Of a DNA stretch of 42,487 bases, positions 1-17,106 are shown in pieces. Under the pieces are notes generated by a model. That model saw only the letters and a list, made by a program, of their open reading frames with translations. It was not told where the DNA came from and did not search any database. Origin of the DNA: Deinococcus budaensis (GTDB lineage Bacteria > Deinococcota > Deinococci > Deinococcales > Deinococcaceae); assembly GCF_014201885.1 (NCBI RefSeq), contig NZ_JACHFN010000021.1:1-42487 (forward strand). Reading direction: 5' to 3'. The position numbers and the translations under genes are program-made. Every line of letters starts with the position of its first letter. The first letter of the stretch is position 1.

Positions 1-301
<301 letters not shown>

Positions 302-330
302 AGGCTACTCAATTTTCAGCGCCGCTTCAA
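302..330 (-). promoter_or_regulatory. Promoter of tuf
   Basis: On the minus strand TTGAAG (325-330) and TAGCCT (302-307) are separated by 17 bp, matching a sigma-70 type -35/-10 pair. Transcription should start near 295. This gives tuf its own promoter in addition to any read-through from fusA. Confidence 0.6.
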
Positions 331-374
331 GTCCCGGCGCCCCTCTGAACCCGCCGGGCAAGCCGCGCCGGCCC

Positions 375-785
375 TCAGCGACGGGTGTAAGCCTGCACCT
401 CGCGGTCGAAGGCGCCGATCAGCATCACGATGCCCAGGACCGTGCCGAAGGGAAACAGCAGCAGGCTCAGCACCGCGATCACGATGCTCGACACCCGGCC
501 CCAGCTGCGGCCTTCCAGCACCGCGCGCCGGGTGAAGTACAGCCACAGCACCAGGCCAGCCGTCAGCGCGAACGACAGCCACAGCACCGTCATGACCTGG
601 GCCTGCGTGAGCGCGGGCACCGGTTCCCCGGTCGCGGCGCCGAGTTGGGCCAGCACGGTATTGATGGTGTCTCCCGAAAAAGGGAGCGTGAGCAGCGACA
701 GGGCGTTGTAGATCAGGCCGATCAGCAGCGGAACCGTCAGAAAGGCCAGGCGGGCAGGCCGCCAGGGGGAAACAGGAGCAGACAT
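375..785 (-). CDS. Small membrane protein between fusA and tuf
   Basis: A 136-residue protein with three or four hydrophobic segments (about residues 12-34, 62-85, 96-123) and a basic C-terminus ending in TRR. I recognise no enzyme motif; it resembles short uncharacterised inner-membrane proteins. The ATG at 785 has a TAGCCT box ending 6 nt upstream, so it is probably translated from a leaderless mRNA. A hairpin with a pyrimidine tail lies between fusA and this gene, so it is likely an independent transcription unit inserted in the translation-factor cluster. Function unknown. Confidence 0.8.
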   Translation of the reverse strand: MSAPVSPWRPARLAFLTVPLLIGLIYNALSLLTLPFSGDTINTVLAQLGAATGEPVPALTQAQVMTVLWLSFALTAGLVLWLYFTRRAVLEGRSWGRVSSIVIAVLSLLLFPFGTVLGIVMLIGAFDREVQAYTRR

Positions 786-791
786 GCCCGC

Positions 792-797
792 AGGCTA
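792..797 (-). promoter_or_regulatory. Leaderless -10 box (TAGCCT) of the fusA-tuf membrane gene
   Basis: TAGCCT on the minus strand ends 6 nt before the ATG at 785, so the transcript would start at or next to the start codon. No good -35 is visible. Confidence 0.5.
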
Positions 798-828
798 GCG
801 CGCAGTCCCCTCCGGGAAGCGGGAACTC

Positions 829-861
829 AAAGAAAGGAGAAGCGCGCCCCTGCGGACGCGC
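829..861 (-). terminator. Terminator after fusA
   Basis: Read on the minus strand, GCGCGTCC pairs with GGGCGCGC (one G-U pair, 4-nt loop; 842-861) and is followed by the pyrimidine tail TTCTCCTTTCTTT. It lies 21 nt after the fusA stop codon. A separate perfect 16-bp palindrome, AAGCCTGGCCAGGCTT, overlaps the stop codon at 869-884. Confidence 0.55.
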
Positions 862-882
862 CTCCCCCAAGCCTGGCCAGGC

Positions 883-2976
<2,094 letters not shown>

Positions 2977-3262
2977 AGGACTCCCTATTGTCGGTGGTGA
3001 CGTGTCCCGTCACCGTGAGGTCCGCTGCCGGATTTTCAGCGAAACGGGACAGCAGGCAAAAGGGCCGCTGTCCGGTGAGAGGTTCCCGAATCTTCCGGGT
3101 CCGCGAGTTCCGCTCCGCTCCGCATCAGTGGGCCAGTGCCGCTTGGATAGCCGCCGTCTGCTGCTCCACTCCGCGAAACTCGCTTCTTTCCCTTCTCGCT
3201 CCCTGCGGGCTTTACAAGTCCGCCCGGGTTCAGAGGCCAGAAGGCGGCCTCTTCACCGGGGA
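2977..3262. other. rpsG-fusA intergenic region with a hairpin near the fusA start
   Basis: This 286-bp spacer is long for a str operon. Just upstream of the fusA Shine-Dalgarno a perfect 7-bp stem GGTGACG/CGTCACC (2996-3014, loop TGTCC) could modulate fusA translation. I see no convincing ORF and no clear -35/-10 pair here. The rest shows nothing I can name. Confidence 0.4.
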
Positions 3263-3733
<471 letters not shown>

Positions 3734-3894
3734 GTTGACTCCTTAAGACTGCGCCTCTGTGGTCAGGCGCCCGGCGACTTGCTTGGGTGGTTGCTGCATT
3801 GGCCTCACCCCCACGGGGTTGTCAGCCTCTGGACCCGGACGGAGCCTCGGGAAGAGGGGGATAGCCCCGGCCCCCGGCTCAAACGTCAGGGGCC

Positions 3895-4305
<411 letters not shown>

Positions 4306-4529
4306 TCACTCCTCTTCTGAATGCGCTGGCCGGGGGTCGGCCTGCGCGGGGTGGCCCACCCACACGCCTGCTGGAAGTGAACCGGCGGGGCGGGAGCGGG
4401 ATCGGGTTGGCGGTGAAACCTGAGGTGATCTGCGTGCCGCTTCCGCTCCGTCAGCATCGGGGGACAGCGAGCGCACGTGCCGAGAAACCTTCCGGTGCAA
4501 CCCTGGGCCGGGCAGTTTTCAACCGCAGT

Positions 4530-4559
4530 AGCATACTCCTCCCGGCCCACGGCACGCAA
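4530..4559 (-). promoter_or_regulatory. Candidate promoter of rpsL operon
   Basis: On the minus strand TATGCT (4530-4535) is an acceptable -10 box, with TTGCGT (4554-4559) 18 bp upstream as a weak -35. It would give an S12 leader of about 220 nt in the 292-bp gap between rpsL and the unknown gene at 4598. Nothing else is recognisable in that gap. Confidence 0.35.
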
Positions 4560-4597
4560 GGCGCGGCGAAGCCGTCCCACCACGCCTGGCTTTTGCC

Positions 4598-5079
4598 TTA
4601 CTCGCCCCGGCTGGCTCTCCCCTCCCCGCCCGCTGGCAGCTCCTCGGCCGCGCCGTCCTCGCCCACCCGCAGGCGGGCCGCCCCGAAGGTGACTGGCAGG
4701 GTGAGGTCCGCGAGGTAGGCGCGCAGCCGCTCGGGCACTTCGGCCAGCCCCAGGGGCGTGCGCGGCGCGGCGACCAGGCGGTAGACGCCCGGCTCGCCGG
4801 GCACGTGGTCGTACACGTAGGCGCCCCGGCGCTGCGGCGGGGTGAGGTGTTCGTCGAAGCCGCCCGCCGGGGCGTTGGCCTCCTCGCGCTCCGGGCGGGT
4901 GTCGAGCCAGACGTGCAGCGCTTCGAGCAGTTCCTCGGACACCAGGGCGGCCCCCGGCACGTGGGGGTCACCCGCCGCCAGGAACTGGGCGAGGTGCCCC
5001 CCGGCGTCGGCGGCGAACCAGTCGAACTCCACGTCCCGGATCTCCTCGCGGGTGATGACGGTGTGTCCGCCGGTGAGGC

Positions 5080-5083
<4 letters not shown>
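4598..5083 (-). CDS. Unknown protein translationally coupled to pgm
   Basis: A 161-residue acidic protein of unknown function. No signal peptide or membrane segment is visible. The N-terminal part contains [21 protein letters not shown], a pattern I associate with uncharacterised soluble proteins sometimes placed near toxin-immunity genes, but I cannot assign a family. The C-terminus is Gly/Ala/Glu-rich and probably disordered. Its ATG overlaps the pgm stop codon (ATGA, 5080-5083), so it should be translated by coupling from the pgm message. The coding region is secure; the role is not. Confidence 0.75.
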
Positions 5084-6723
<1,640 letters not shown>

Positions 6724-6730
6724 ACCCCGC

Positions 6731-6736
6731 AGTCTA
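6731..6736 (-). promoter_or_regulatory. Leaderless -10 box (TAGACT) of pgm
   Basis: TAGACT on the minus strand ends 7 nt before the pgm ATG, the spacing expected for a leaderless mRNA. No -35 consensus is seen. Confidence 0.5.
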
Positions 6737-6809
6737 AGCACGCCGCCCTGCCCCGGGCGGGGACCGGAACAGGGTGTGGCCGATTGCTCAAGGTCGGCGC
6801 CGCGCCTGC

Positions 6810-6815
6810 TACCCT
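6810..6815 (+). promoter_or_regulatory. Leaderless -10 box (TACCCT) of the 36-residue membrane peptide
   Basis: TACCCT is followed by 6 nt and the ATG at 6822. Its presence is the main argument that this very short frame is a gene. Confidence 0.45.
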
Positions 6816-6821
6816 CCGGCC

Positions 6822-6932
6822 ATGCGCGAGTTCCTGAACGACTGGTGGCGGCTGCTGAAACTGATTCTCGGCTCGCTGGCAGTTCCGGTCTTGCTGTGGC
6901 TGCTGCTGGTGTGGACGGGCGTGCTGCGGTGA
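6822..6932 (+). CDS. 36-residue single-span membrane peptide
   Basis: A very short frame encoding [20 protein letters not shown] and then a hydrophobic run to WTGVLR. Residues 11-33 form one uninterrupted hydrophobic helix flanked by charged or aromatic ends (REFLNDWWR at the front, R at the end), as in small membrane proteins that bind larger partners. It lies divergently from pgm, has a TACCCT box 6 nt before its ATG, and is followed by a strong GC hairpin. No homologue is recalled, so function is unknown. It could be a chance frame, but promoter, composition and terminator agree. Confidence 0.6.
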   Translation: MREFLNDWWRLLKLILGSLAVPVLLWLLLVWTGVLR

Positions 6933-6966
6933 GAGCCGCCCGACCGCCGAACCTCACCTGCCCCTG

Positions 6967-6999
6967 GCCTGCTCCCGGCCTCCCCGGCCGGAGGCAGGC
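6967..6999 (+). terminator. GC-rich hairpin after the 36-residue peptide gene
   Basis: GCCTGC pairs with GCAGGC and, inside, CCGGCC pairs with GGCCGG around a 5-nt loop. The downstream stretch (GGCCTTCT) is only weakly T-rich, so termination is possible but not certain. Confidence 0.4.
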
Positions 7000-7073
7000 G
7001 GCCTTCTGATCCCGGCTCGCCTTTGCCCCCTTGGGTGGAACCGCTCCCAGAAGGGCCTCTTGCCCCGGCGTGT

Positions 7074-7079
7074 TAGGTT
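7074..7079 (+). promoter_or_regulatory. Leaderless -10 box (TAGGTT) of glpX
   Basis: TAGGTT ends 6 nt before the ATG at 7086. No matching -35 is visible at 17-18 bp. Confidence 0.45.
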
Positions 7080-7085
7080 CGCCCT

Positions 7086-8117
<1,032 letters not shown>

Positions 8118-8308
8118 CAGCGGGGTTCGGTCAAAAGGGGCACTTTCTTACCCTTACCCTCCATTCCAACCGCTGTGAGCCGTTGCCACCTGCCCTGCTG
8201 CGCAGCCTGGCCCGCTCACCCCACAAGCCCTGAAGGGCCTTCCTCCCGGTCTGGGGATGACCGCCGTGAGGGGTCAGGGCAACGTCCGAGGTGATGGATC
8301 GCTTAATG
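8118..8308. other. Intergenic region between glpX and wrbA
   Basis: About 190 bp with no ORF I would defend and no T-tailed hairpin. Apart from the wrbA promoter just beyond it I see nothing assignable. Confidence 0.3.
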
Positions 8309-8337
8309 TTGAACTATCTGGCCGAGGGGAGTAGACT
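8309..8337 (+). promoter_or_regulatory. Promoter of wrbA (leaderless type)
   Basis: TTGAAC (8309-8314), 17 bp, TAGACT (8332-8337), then 6 nt to the ATG at 8344. This is one of the best -35/-10 pairs in the window and places transcription initiation at or next to the start codon. Confidence 0.65.
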
Positions 8338-8343
8338 GTGCCG

Positions 8344-8946
<603 letters not shown>

Positions 8947-8961
8947 GCACGGCGCACACGG

Positions 8962-8995
8962 CCCCTCCCCCGTCTGCGGACCGGGGAGGGGTTTT
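8962..8995 (+). terminator. Rho-independent terminator after wrbA
   Basis: CCCCTCCCC (8962-8970) pairs perfectly with GGGGAGGGG (8983-8991), with an inner GTC/GAC stem, and is followed by TTTT. Confidence 0.85.
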
Positions 8996-9016
8996 CGTGT
9001 GTGTGCTACGGGGAAG

Positions 9017-9769
9017 CTACCCTCCGTCCCCCCGCACGCCGAAGGTTCCCGAGCGCAGCAGGGCGGCCTCGCCCTCTCCGAAGGGGCTGCGCGACTGCGA
9101 CCACCGCACAGCGGCTTCCACGTCGTAGGGCACGGCGCAAAATTCCACCGCCCAGTGTCCGGACCGGCCTTCGAGCAGGGTCCAGCGGGCGCGCGGGTCG
9201 CCGTCCACCTGATCGCTGACCGCCCCCGCGTTGACCACCAACGTGTCCCCCACCCGCGTGGCGCCGGGACGGTGGGTGTGGCCGCACAAGACGACTTCCG
9301 CCCCCAATGGCTCGACCAGGGCACGCAACCCGCCGGGGTCACGGGCGCGGTAGAAGCCGCCGGCGCCTTCGGAGTGCCAGACCCACAGCAAGCTGTCCCA
9401 GGCGCTGTCCGGCGTGCCGTGGCAGGCGAAGATGGCCCCGTCCGGCGTGCGGGCGGTCAGGGGCAGGGCGGCCAGCCGCGCCCGCGTCTCCGCGTCCAGT
9501 TGCGTCTCCAGCCACGCCCCGTACGCGCGGGCGAGGGGCGAGCGCCGTCCCCCCGGCCAGAACTTCTCCTCGTTGTTGCCGCGCACCTCCAGCGCCCCGG
9601 CTCCGGCCAGGTCGCGTTGCAGGGCCGCCGCGCGGGCGGGGTCCGCCGAGCCTTCCACCTGATCGCCCAGGTTGACGGTCAGGTCGGGGGCCGCCCTGGC
9701 GACCTCGCGCAGCACGGCTTCCAGCGCACAGGCGTTGCCATGCACGTCGCTGATCACCGCGACCCTCAT
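9017..9769 (-). CDS. Calcineurin-like metallophosphoesterase
   Basis: A 250-residue soluble metal-dependent phosphoesterase of the YfcE/ApaH-like superfamily. The metal-ligand blocks appear in order: SDVHGN (residues 7-12), NLGDQVEG (33-40), RGNNE (63-67), a His in FACHGTPD, and [12 protein letters not shown] replaces the common GNHD/GNHE, as in several deinococcal paralogues. Substrate cannot be predicted. I chose the ATG at 9769, which starts [12 protein letters not shown]; an upstream ATG at 9784 would add MGRGR. A 10-codon frame (9766-9798) ends in TGA overlapping this ATG. It is divergent from dcd. Confidence 0.88.
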   Translation of the reverse strand: MRVAVISDVHGNACALEAVLREVARAAPDLTVNLGDQVEGSADPARAAALQRDLAGAGALEVRGNNEEKFWPGGRRSPLARAYGAWLETQLDAETRARLAALPLTARTPDGAIFACHGTPDSAWDSLLWVWHSEGAGGFYRARDPGGLRALVEPLGAEVVLCGHTHRPGATRVGDTLVVNAGAVSDQVDGDPRARWTLLEGRSGHWAVEFCAVPYDVEAAVRWSQSRSPFGEGEAALLRSGTFGVRGDGG

Positions 9770-9798
9770 CCGGCCCCGCCCCATGTGGCCCGCTTCAC
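9766..9798 (-). CDS. Possible 10-codon leader ORF coupled to the metallophosphoesterase
   Basis: A GTG at 9798 opens a frame encoding [10 protein letters not shown] whose TGA (9766-9768) overlaps the phosphoesterase ATG as ATGA. A TAGCCT box (9805-9810, minus strand) ends exactly 6 nt before this GTG, the spacing used by leaderless genes here. The frame may be translated to feed ribosomes to the downstream start. It could equally be a chance frame in a short leader. Confidence 0.3.
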   Translation of the reverse strand: MKRATWGGAG

Positions 9799-9804
9799 CC
9801 GCCC

Positions 9805-9810
9805 AGGCTA
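9805..9810 (-). promoter_or_regulatory. -10 box (TAGCCT) upstream of the metallophosphoesterase
   Basis: TAGCCT on the minus strand. It is 6 nt from the GTG of the short leader ORF and 35 nt from the chosen start codon. Confidence 0.45.
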
Positions 9811-9824
9811 GCGCGGCCTCCCGC

Positions 9825-9830
9825 TACCAT
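9825..9830 (+). promoter_or_regulatory. Leaderless -10 box (TACCAT) of dcd
   Basis: TACCAT ends 7 nt before the ATG at 9838 and contains the AT of an upstream in-frame ATG at 9829. That upstream codon would lie inside the promoter, which argues for the 9838 start. Confidence 0.5.
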
Positions 9831-9837
9831 GCGGCCC

Positions 9838-10398
9838 ATGAGCATCCTTCCGGACTGGCGCATTCGCCAACTCGCCCAAGCGGGCATGATCAGCCCCTTC
9901 GAAGACCGCCTGGTCCGCACCGCCGGGCAGGGCCACGTCATCAGCTACGGCCTGAGCAGCTTCGGCTACGATCTGCGCTGCGCCGACGAGTGGAAGGTCT
10001 TTACCAACGTCTACGGCGCCGTGGTGGACCCCAAGCACTTTGACGACCGCTCCTTTGTGGACCTTCAGGCAGGCGAGATCATCATTCCGCCCAATTCCTT
10101 CGTGCTGGCGCGCAGCCTGGAATACATGCGGATTCCCGACAACGTGATGGTCGTGGCGCTGGGAAAATCGACCTACGCGCGCTGCGGCATCGTCGCCAAC
10201 GTGACCCCGCTGGAACCCGGCTGGGAGGGGCACGTCACCCTGGAATTCAGCAACACGACGCCCCTCCCCGCCAAGATGTACGCCAACGAGGGCTGCGTGC
10301 AGCTGCTGTTTTTCGAGGGCGAACGCCCGGAAGTGACCTACGGCGACCGGAGCGGCAAGTACCAGGGCCAGCAGGGCGTGACGCTGCCGCGCCTCTAA
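9838..10398 (+). CDS. dcd: dCTP deaminase
   Basis: A 186-residue homotrimeric enzyme converting dCTP to dUTP (some relatives also hydrolyse it to dUMP), feeding thymidylate synthesis. It starts [14 protein letters not shown] and holds [23 protein letters not shown] (nucleotide binding) and [14 protein letters not shown], whose Glu (about residue 136) is the general base in the family. Length is typical. The ATG at 9838 is favoured over 9829 by the TACCAT box and by the family N-terminus. It is followed by a small hydrophilic gene with its own -10-like sequence. Confidence 0.94.
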   Translation: MSILPDWRIRQLAQAGMISPFEDRLVRTAGQGHVISYGLSSFGYDLRCADEWKVFTNVYGAVVDPKHFDDRSFVDLQAGEIIIPPNSFVLARSLEYMRIPDNVMVVALGKSTYARCGIVANVTPLEPGWEGHVTLEFSNTTPLPAKMYANEGCVQLLFFEGERPEVTYGDRSGKYQGQQGVTLPRL

Positions 10399-10489
10399 AA
10401 GCCTGCCTGGAGTGGGAGAGCGCGGCTCCAAGGGCCCCTCTCTAAATGTCTCCTGGCTGTCTTCTCGTCCGGGCGGGAGCGGGGTCTGT

Positions 10490-10495
10490 CAGGCT
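10490..10495 (+). promoter_or_regulatory. Leaderless-type -10 (CAGGCT) of the hydrophilin-like gene
   Basis: CAGGCT lies 6 nt before the ATG at 10502. It departs from the usual TAnnnT by its first base, so confidence is modest. Confidence 0.35.
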
Positions 10496-10501
10496 GGCCC
10501 C

Positions 10502-10723
10502 ATGCCGGACAAAGACGACAAGAACAAGGGGCACACCAGCCAGCCCGAGCAGTACGACCGCAACAAGCAGGAAGTCCACGAGATCGAGCACGACGGCAAG
10601 CCCTCCTTCAAGGGGGTCAACGACCGCGAGGCGAACGCCGCCCGCAACACCGAGCATGACGGCCACAAGGAAAAAAAGGACGTGGAGGAAGCCCGGAGCG
10701 TCCCCGCCTCCAACCAGGGCTGA
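10502..10723 (+). CDS. 73-residue hydrophilin-like protein
   Basis: An extremely hydrophilic protein starting MPDKDDKNKGHTSQPEQYDR. It has no Leu, Trp or Cys, one Phe, about 7 % Gly, and is dominated by Lys, Glu, Asp, Asn and His. The motif IEHDGK recurs as TEHDGHK. These traits fit the hydrophilin definition (Gly above 6 %, high hydrophilicity), a class often linked to desiccation or osmotic stress. No signal peptide or membrane segment is present. The family is not recognised and a stress role is inference from composition. A good terminator follows at 10738. Confidence 0.7.
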   Translation: MPDKDDKNKGHTSQPEQYDRNKQEVHEIEHDGKPSFKGVNDREANAARNTEHDGHKEKKDVEEARSVPASNQG

Positions 10724-10737
10724 CCCTGCATCCAGAA

Positions 10738-10765
10738 GGGCCGGGCCAAGCCGCCCGGTCCTTTT
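10738..10765 (+). terminator. Rho-independent terminator after the hydrophilin-like gene
   Basis: GGGCCGGGC (10738-10746) pairs with GCCCGGTCC (10753-10761; one G-U pair), followed by TTTT. Confidence 0.75.
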
Positions 10766-10792
10766 CGCTGCGCCGCGTCAGGAGACTGCCCC

Positions 10793-11224
10793 ATGTCAAG
10801 CGTGATGTCCACCCCTGAAGTCCCGCGCCCCACTCCCGGCGTGCTGCTGCTCGCCGCCCTGTTCGTGGGCGCGGGCATCCTGCATTTCGTGAAGCCGCAG
10901 CCCTTCGACCGGATCGTCCCGCCGGGGCTGCCGATGGCCCCACGCGCGGCCACATTGCTCAGCGGCGCAGCCGAGCTGCTGGGCGGGCTGGGCCTGCTGC
11001 ACCCCGCCACCCGGCCCGTCGCCCGCTGGGGCCTGCTGGCGCTGCTGGCCGCCGTGTTTCCCGCCAACCTCTTTATGGCGCAGCAGGCCGAGCGCTTCGC
11101 ACCGCTGCCGGCCTGGGCGCTGTGGGCACGGCTGCCGCTTCAGCCGCTGCTGATGTGGGCGGTCTGGCGGGCCGGACGCCAGAGGACCAGCCGCCGAAGG
11201 GCCAGCCGCCGGACCCCCCACTGA
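10793..11224 (+). CDS. DoxX-like membrane protein
   Basis: A 143-residue protein with four predicted membrane segments (about residues 17-34, 50-69, 76-95, 104-124) and a strongly basic tail (RAGRQRTSRRRASRRTPH). Spacing and the early GAGILHFVKP / GAAELLGGLGLL blocks match DoxX-like inner-membrane proteins. AGGAG lies 8 nt before the ATG at 10793, a conventional start. Substrate is unknown; relatives range from thiosulfate:quinone oxidoreductase subunits to redox-stress proteins. It converges on a second DoxX-type gene, which suggests a duplicated family locus. Confidence 0.75.
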   Translation: MSSVMSTPEVPRPTPGVLLLAALFVGAGILHFVKPQPFDRIVPPGLPMAPRAATLLSGAAELLGGLGLLHPATRPVARWGLLALLAAVFPANLFMAQQAERFAPLPAWALWARLPLQPLLMWAVWRAGRQRTSRRRASRRTPH

Positions 11225-11226
11225 AA

Positions 11227-11251
11227 CGCCGCCCACCCGAGAGGGGCGGCG
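11227..11251. terminator. Hairpin between the two convergent DoxX-type genes
   Basis: A perfect 8-bp stem CGCCGCCC/GGGCGGCG with a 9-nt loop. There is no T run on the plus side and only TTT on the minus side, so it is at best a weak bidirectional terminator. Confidence 0.35.
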
Positions 11252-11269
11252 GCGCGGCGAGAGCGGCGT

Positions 11270-11863
11270 TCAGGAGATCGTGCGCGGCGGCCGGGGCGGC
11301 AGGGAGGTCTCGGTTCCCTCGCGTTTGGGCGCGCTGAAGACGCCCAGGCGCGGCAGCACCCAGCGGTCCAGCCCCCACCAGCCCGCGACCCGCCAGGCCA
11401 GCACCAGCCAGGTCGCCAGGATAAAGAGCAGCGGGTTGCTCGACAGCGTGCCGGCCAGCAGGAAGTTGGCGTTCATCAGCCCGCCGAAGAAGGCGGCCAC
11501 GCCCGTGAGCAGGCCCAGGATCAGCGCGATCCCCACCGCCGTTTCCCCGAAGGCGACCAGGTAGGAAAACAGGGTGGCGTTGGGCAGGGCGACGTTCTCG
11601 ATAAAGGAACCGTACCAGCCGGACACCGAGGGCCGCTCGCCGCCCGTCTTGGCCAGCGCGCCGTTCAGGAACCCGGTGACGGCGGTGCCCGCCTGTGAGC
11701 CGACCCAGGCCGGATCGGTGACCTTGTGCCACCCGGCGTTCAGCCACTGCCAGCCCACGTAGATGCGCAGCAAGGCCCACAGCGGCGCGAGGCGGGTGTC
11801 GGCGAAGAGAAAGCGCGAGATGCCCGGTTCGGTCACGATGCGGGAAGCAGAACTTGCGGTCAT
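11270..11863 (-). CDS. DoxX/DoxD-type quinone-linked membrane protein
   Basis: A 197-residue protein with about four membrane segments. The stretch WALLRIYVGWQWLNAGWHKV near residues 29-48 and the GETAVGIALILG block are typical of the DoxX/DoxD family, whose archaeal members are thiosulfate:quinone oxidoreductase subunits. The central NAxLFSYLVAFGE region fits too. Start at 11863 is set by AGGAGG 7 nt upstream; the frame stays open upstream without a better start. Actual substrate unknown. It faces the shorter DoxX-like gene at 10793. Confidence 0.82.
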   Translation of the reverse strand: MTASSASRIVTEPGISRFLFADTRLAPLWALLRIYVGWQWLNAGWHKVTDPAWVGSQAGTAVTGFLNGALAKTGGERPSVSGWYGSFIENVALPNATLFSYLVAFGETAVGIALILGLLTGVAAFFGGLMNANFLLAGTLSSNPLLFILATWLVLAWRVAGWWGLDRWVLPRLGVFSAPKREGTETSLPPRPPRTIS

Positions 11864-12031
11864 AGGGGTCCCTCCTGGGAAGAGGCGGGGAGGCCGCGCT
11901 CGCCCATCTGGTCGATGAACCCGGCCCATGCGCCTGTAGACCCAGGGTGGCAGCCGGGCATTACCAGACCATTACGTGCCTCCGCAGGCGGCTCCCCCCT
12001 TTGCCCTCGCTCCCCTCGCCCGGGCCGCCTG

Positions 12032-12478
<447 letters not shown>

Positions 12479-12484
12479 GGGGGC

Positions 12485-12490
12485 AGGGTA
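12485..12490 (-). promoter_or_regulatory. Leaderless -10 box (TACCCT) of the thioesterase
   Basis: TACCCT on the minus strand ends 6 nt before the ATG at 12478. The thiolase box on the other strand is only 55 bp away, so the two promoters are back to back. Confidence 0.5.
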
Positions 12491-12544
12491 GCGGAGCCGT
12501 TCCAGAAAGGGGGACACCGGCCAGGCTCCGTGCCGCGCCCGCGT

Positions 12545-12550
12545 TAGATT
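12545..12550 (+). promoter_or_regulatory. Leaderless -10 box (TAGATT) of the thiolase
   Basis: TAGATT ends 6 nt before the ATG at 12557. Confidence 0.5.
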
Positions 12551-12556
12551 GCCCCC

Positions 12557-13738
<1,182 letters not shown>

Positions 13739-13802
13739 GCCGGAGCAGGCGGCGGGGTCGGGAGGACTGGCCGAGCAGCCTCCCACCTCCGCCGCCTCGC
13801 CT

Positions 13803-13808
13803 TACCCT
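13803..13808 (+). promoter_or_regulatory. Leaderless -10 box (TACCCT) of the ankyrin gene
   Basis: TACCCT ends 6 nt before the ATG at 13815. Confidence 0.5.
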
Positions 13809-13814
13809 AGGCGC

Positions 13815-15083
13815 ATGACCGACGCCGTTCAGGACCTCTTTCAGTCCATCCACGCGAACAATCTGGAGGGCGTGCGCCTCCTGATCGGGGCCGAGCCGGG
13901 GCTGCTGACGGCCACCAGCCCCACCGGCCTCTCCCCTGTCCTCTTCGCCACCTACTACCGGCGCCCCCAAATCACCCGGCTGCTGATCGAAGCCGGAGCG
14001 TCCCTGAGCGCGTTCGAGGCGGCGGCGACCGGCGAACTCGCGGTTCTGCGGGGGCAGCTTGACGCGCAACCTGACCTGCTGCACGCCTTCAGCCCCGACG
14101 GCTTCAGCCTGCTGGGGTTGGCTGCCCTCTTTGGCCATGAGGGGGTGGCTGCCGAACTGCTCTCGCGCGGGGCGAACGTGAACCGGGCGAGCCAGAACGC
14201 GCTGGAGGTTCAGCCCCTCCACTCCGCCGTCGCGGGCGACCACCCGGCCCTGGCCCGTCGGCTGTTGGACGCTGGGGCGGACGTGAACGCCGTGCAGCAC
14301 GGGGGTCTGACCCCGCTGATGGGCGCGGCGCGAAATGGCAACCAGGCGCTGGTGGTGGTGCTGCTGGCCGCAGGCGCCGACCCTGCTGCCCGCACCGCCG
14401 ACGGGCAGGACGCCGAGGCCCTGGCAGCAGAAGAGGGCCACCAAGCCGTGGCCGGGATTCTGAGGGCCGCGCGCCACGAGCCTCAAGGAACCCGGAATGC
14501 AGCCGCCGGGGCCGAGGCCGACACTGGGCGCATGACCGACAACCGAGACGGCCGCCCCGACGAGGAGCGCGAGCGCCACACGCCCATGCCCGTGAACGAG
14601 CTGACGGGCCAGGCCGACCCCCGCACGGGCTTCCAGACCCACGACCCCAAAGACGCCCATCAGGCCCGCTACACCTCGACGCCCGCCGAGGACCGGGTCG
14701 CCAGCGCCGACCAGGGCAAGGGGATCAGCCTGCCCGCCACCGATCCCGGCGACGTGACGCACCAGTTCGACCACCTCGCCACCCGCGACCCCGAGGCGAT
14801 GGAAAAGGCCCTGGAGGCTCCCGAGTTCGCGGGCGCGCAGACGGTGGCCGGGACCGGGGTGGACAGCGCCCTGGCCGACGGCGTGGTCCCGATGGGCCTG
14901 GGTGTCTCGGCGGGCATGGGAGTGGTCCGCGAGCGCCAGCACTCGGCCGCGGACCTCAACCCCGGCTACACGCCGCCCAGCCAGCAGACGTCGCCCCACC
15001 CCGGAGAGCAGCCCGGCGACCTGCCCCCCGGCACCCCCACCGAACTGCGCGCCGAGGTGCGGGGCGACGCCGACGACCGCTGA
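13815..15083 (+). CDS. Ankyrin-repeat protein fused to a hydrophilic C-terminal protein
   Basis: A 422-residue frame with two unlike halves. Residues 1-218 are ankyrin repeats (for example [79 protein letters not shown]), a soluble protein-binding scaffold. From residue 240 the protein becomes hydrophilic and proline-rich with no repeats, starting [20 protein letters not shown] and containing [23 protein letters not shown]. The join has no stop codon, yet ATG 14532 is preceded by GACACT at 6 nt, a leaderless-type start. So this is either a true fusion or two genes whose stop codon was lost. Function unknown. A strong terminator follows. Confidence 0.8.
   Translation: MTDAVQDLFQSIHANNLEGVRLLIGAEPGLLTATSPTGLSPVLFATYYRRPQITRLLIEAGASLSAFEAAATGELAVLRGQLDAQPDLLHAFSPDGFSLLGLAALFGHEGVAAELLSRGANVNRASQNALEVQPLHSAVAGDHPALARRLLDAGADVNAVQHGGLTPLMGAARNGNQALVVVLLAAGADPAARTADGQDAEALAAEEGHQAVAGILRAARHEPQGTRNAAAGAEADTGRMTDNRDGRPDEERERHTPMPVNELTGQADPRTGFQTHDPKDAHQARYTSTPAEDRVASADQGKGISLPATDPGDVTHQFDHLATRDPEAMEKALEAPEFAGAQTVAGTGVDSALADGVVPMGLGVSAGMGVVRERQHSAADLNPGYTPPSQQTSPHPGEQPGDLPPGTPTELRAEVRGDADDR
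14520..14525 (+). promoter_or_regulatory. Internal leaderless-type -10 (GACACT) within the ankyrin frame
   Basis: GACACT then 6 nt then ATG at 14532, in frame with the ankyrin protein. It may drive separate expression of the 183-residue C-terminal part (14532-15083). Confidence 0.3.
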
Positions 15084-15115
15084 CCCCACCAGCCGCCCCG
15101 CGCCCCGCCGCAGCT

Positions 15116-15144
15116 CCGCCCGCCCTCTGGGGGGGCGGTTTTTT
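15116..15144 (+). terminator. Rho-independent terminator after the ankyrin gene
   Basis: CCGCCCGCCC pairs with GGGGGGGCGG (one G-G mismatch, 3-nt loop), followed by TTTTTT. Confidence 0.85.
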
Positions 15145-15203
15145 CTGGCGGCGCACGGCGACACCCCCACCACGGGGGCGGGGGTGCAGGCGGGCGGCGG
15201 GAG

Positions 15204-17072
<1,869 letters not shown>

Positions 17073-17106
17073 GTTGAACGCTCCTTGACCTGAGAGCTTG
17101 AGAGGA

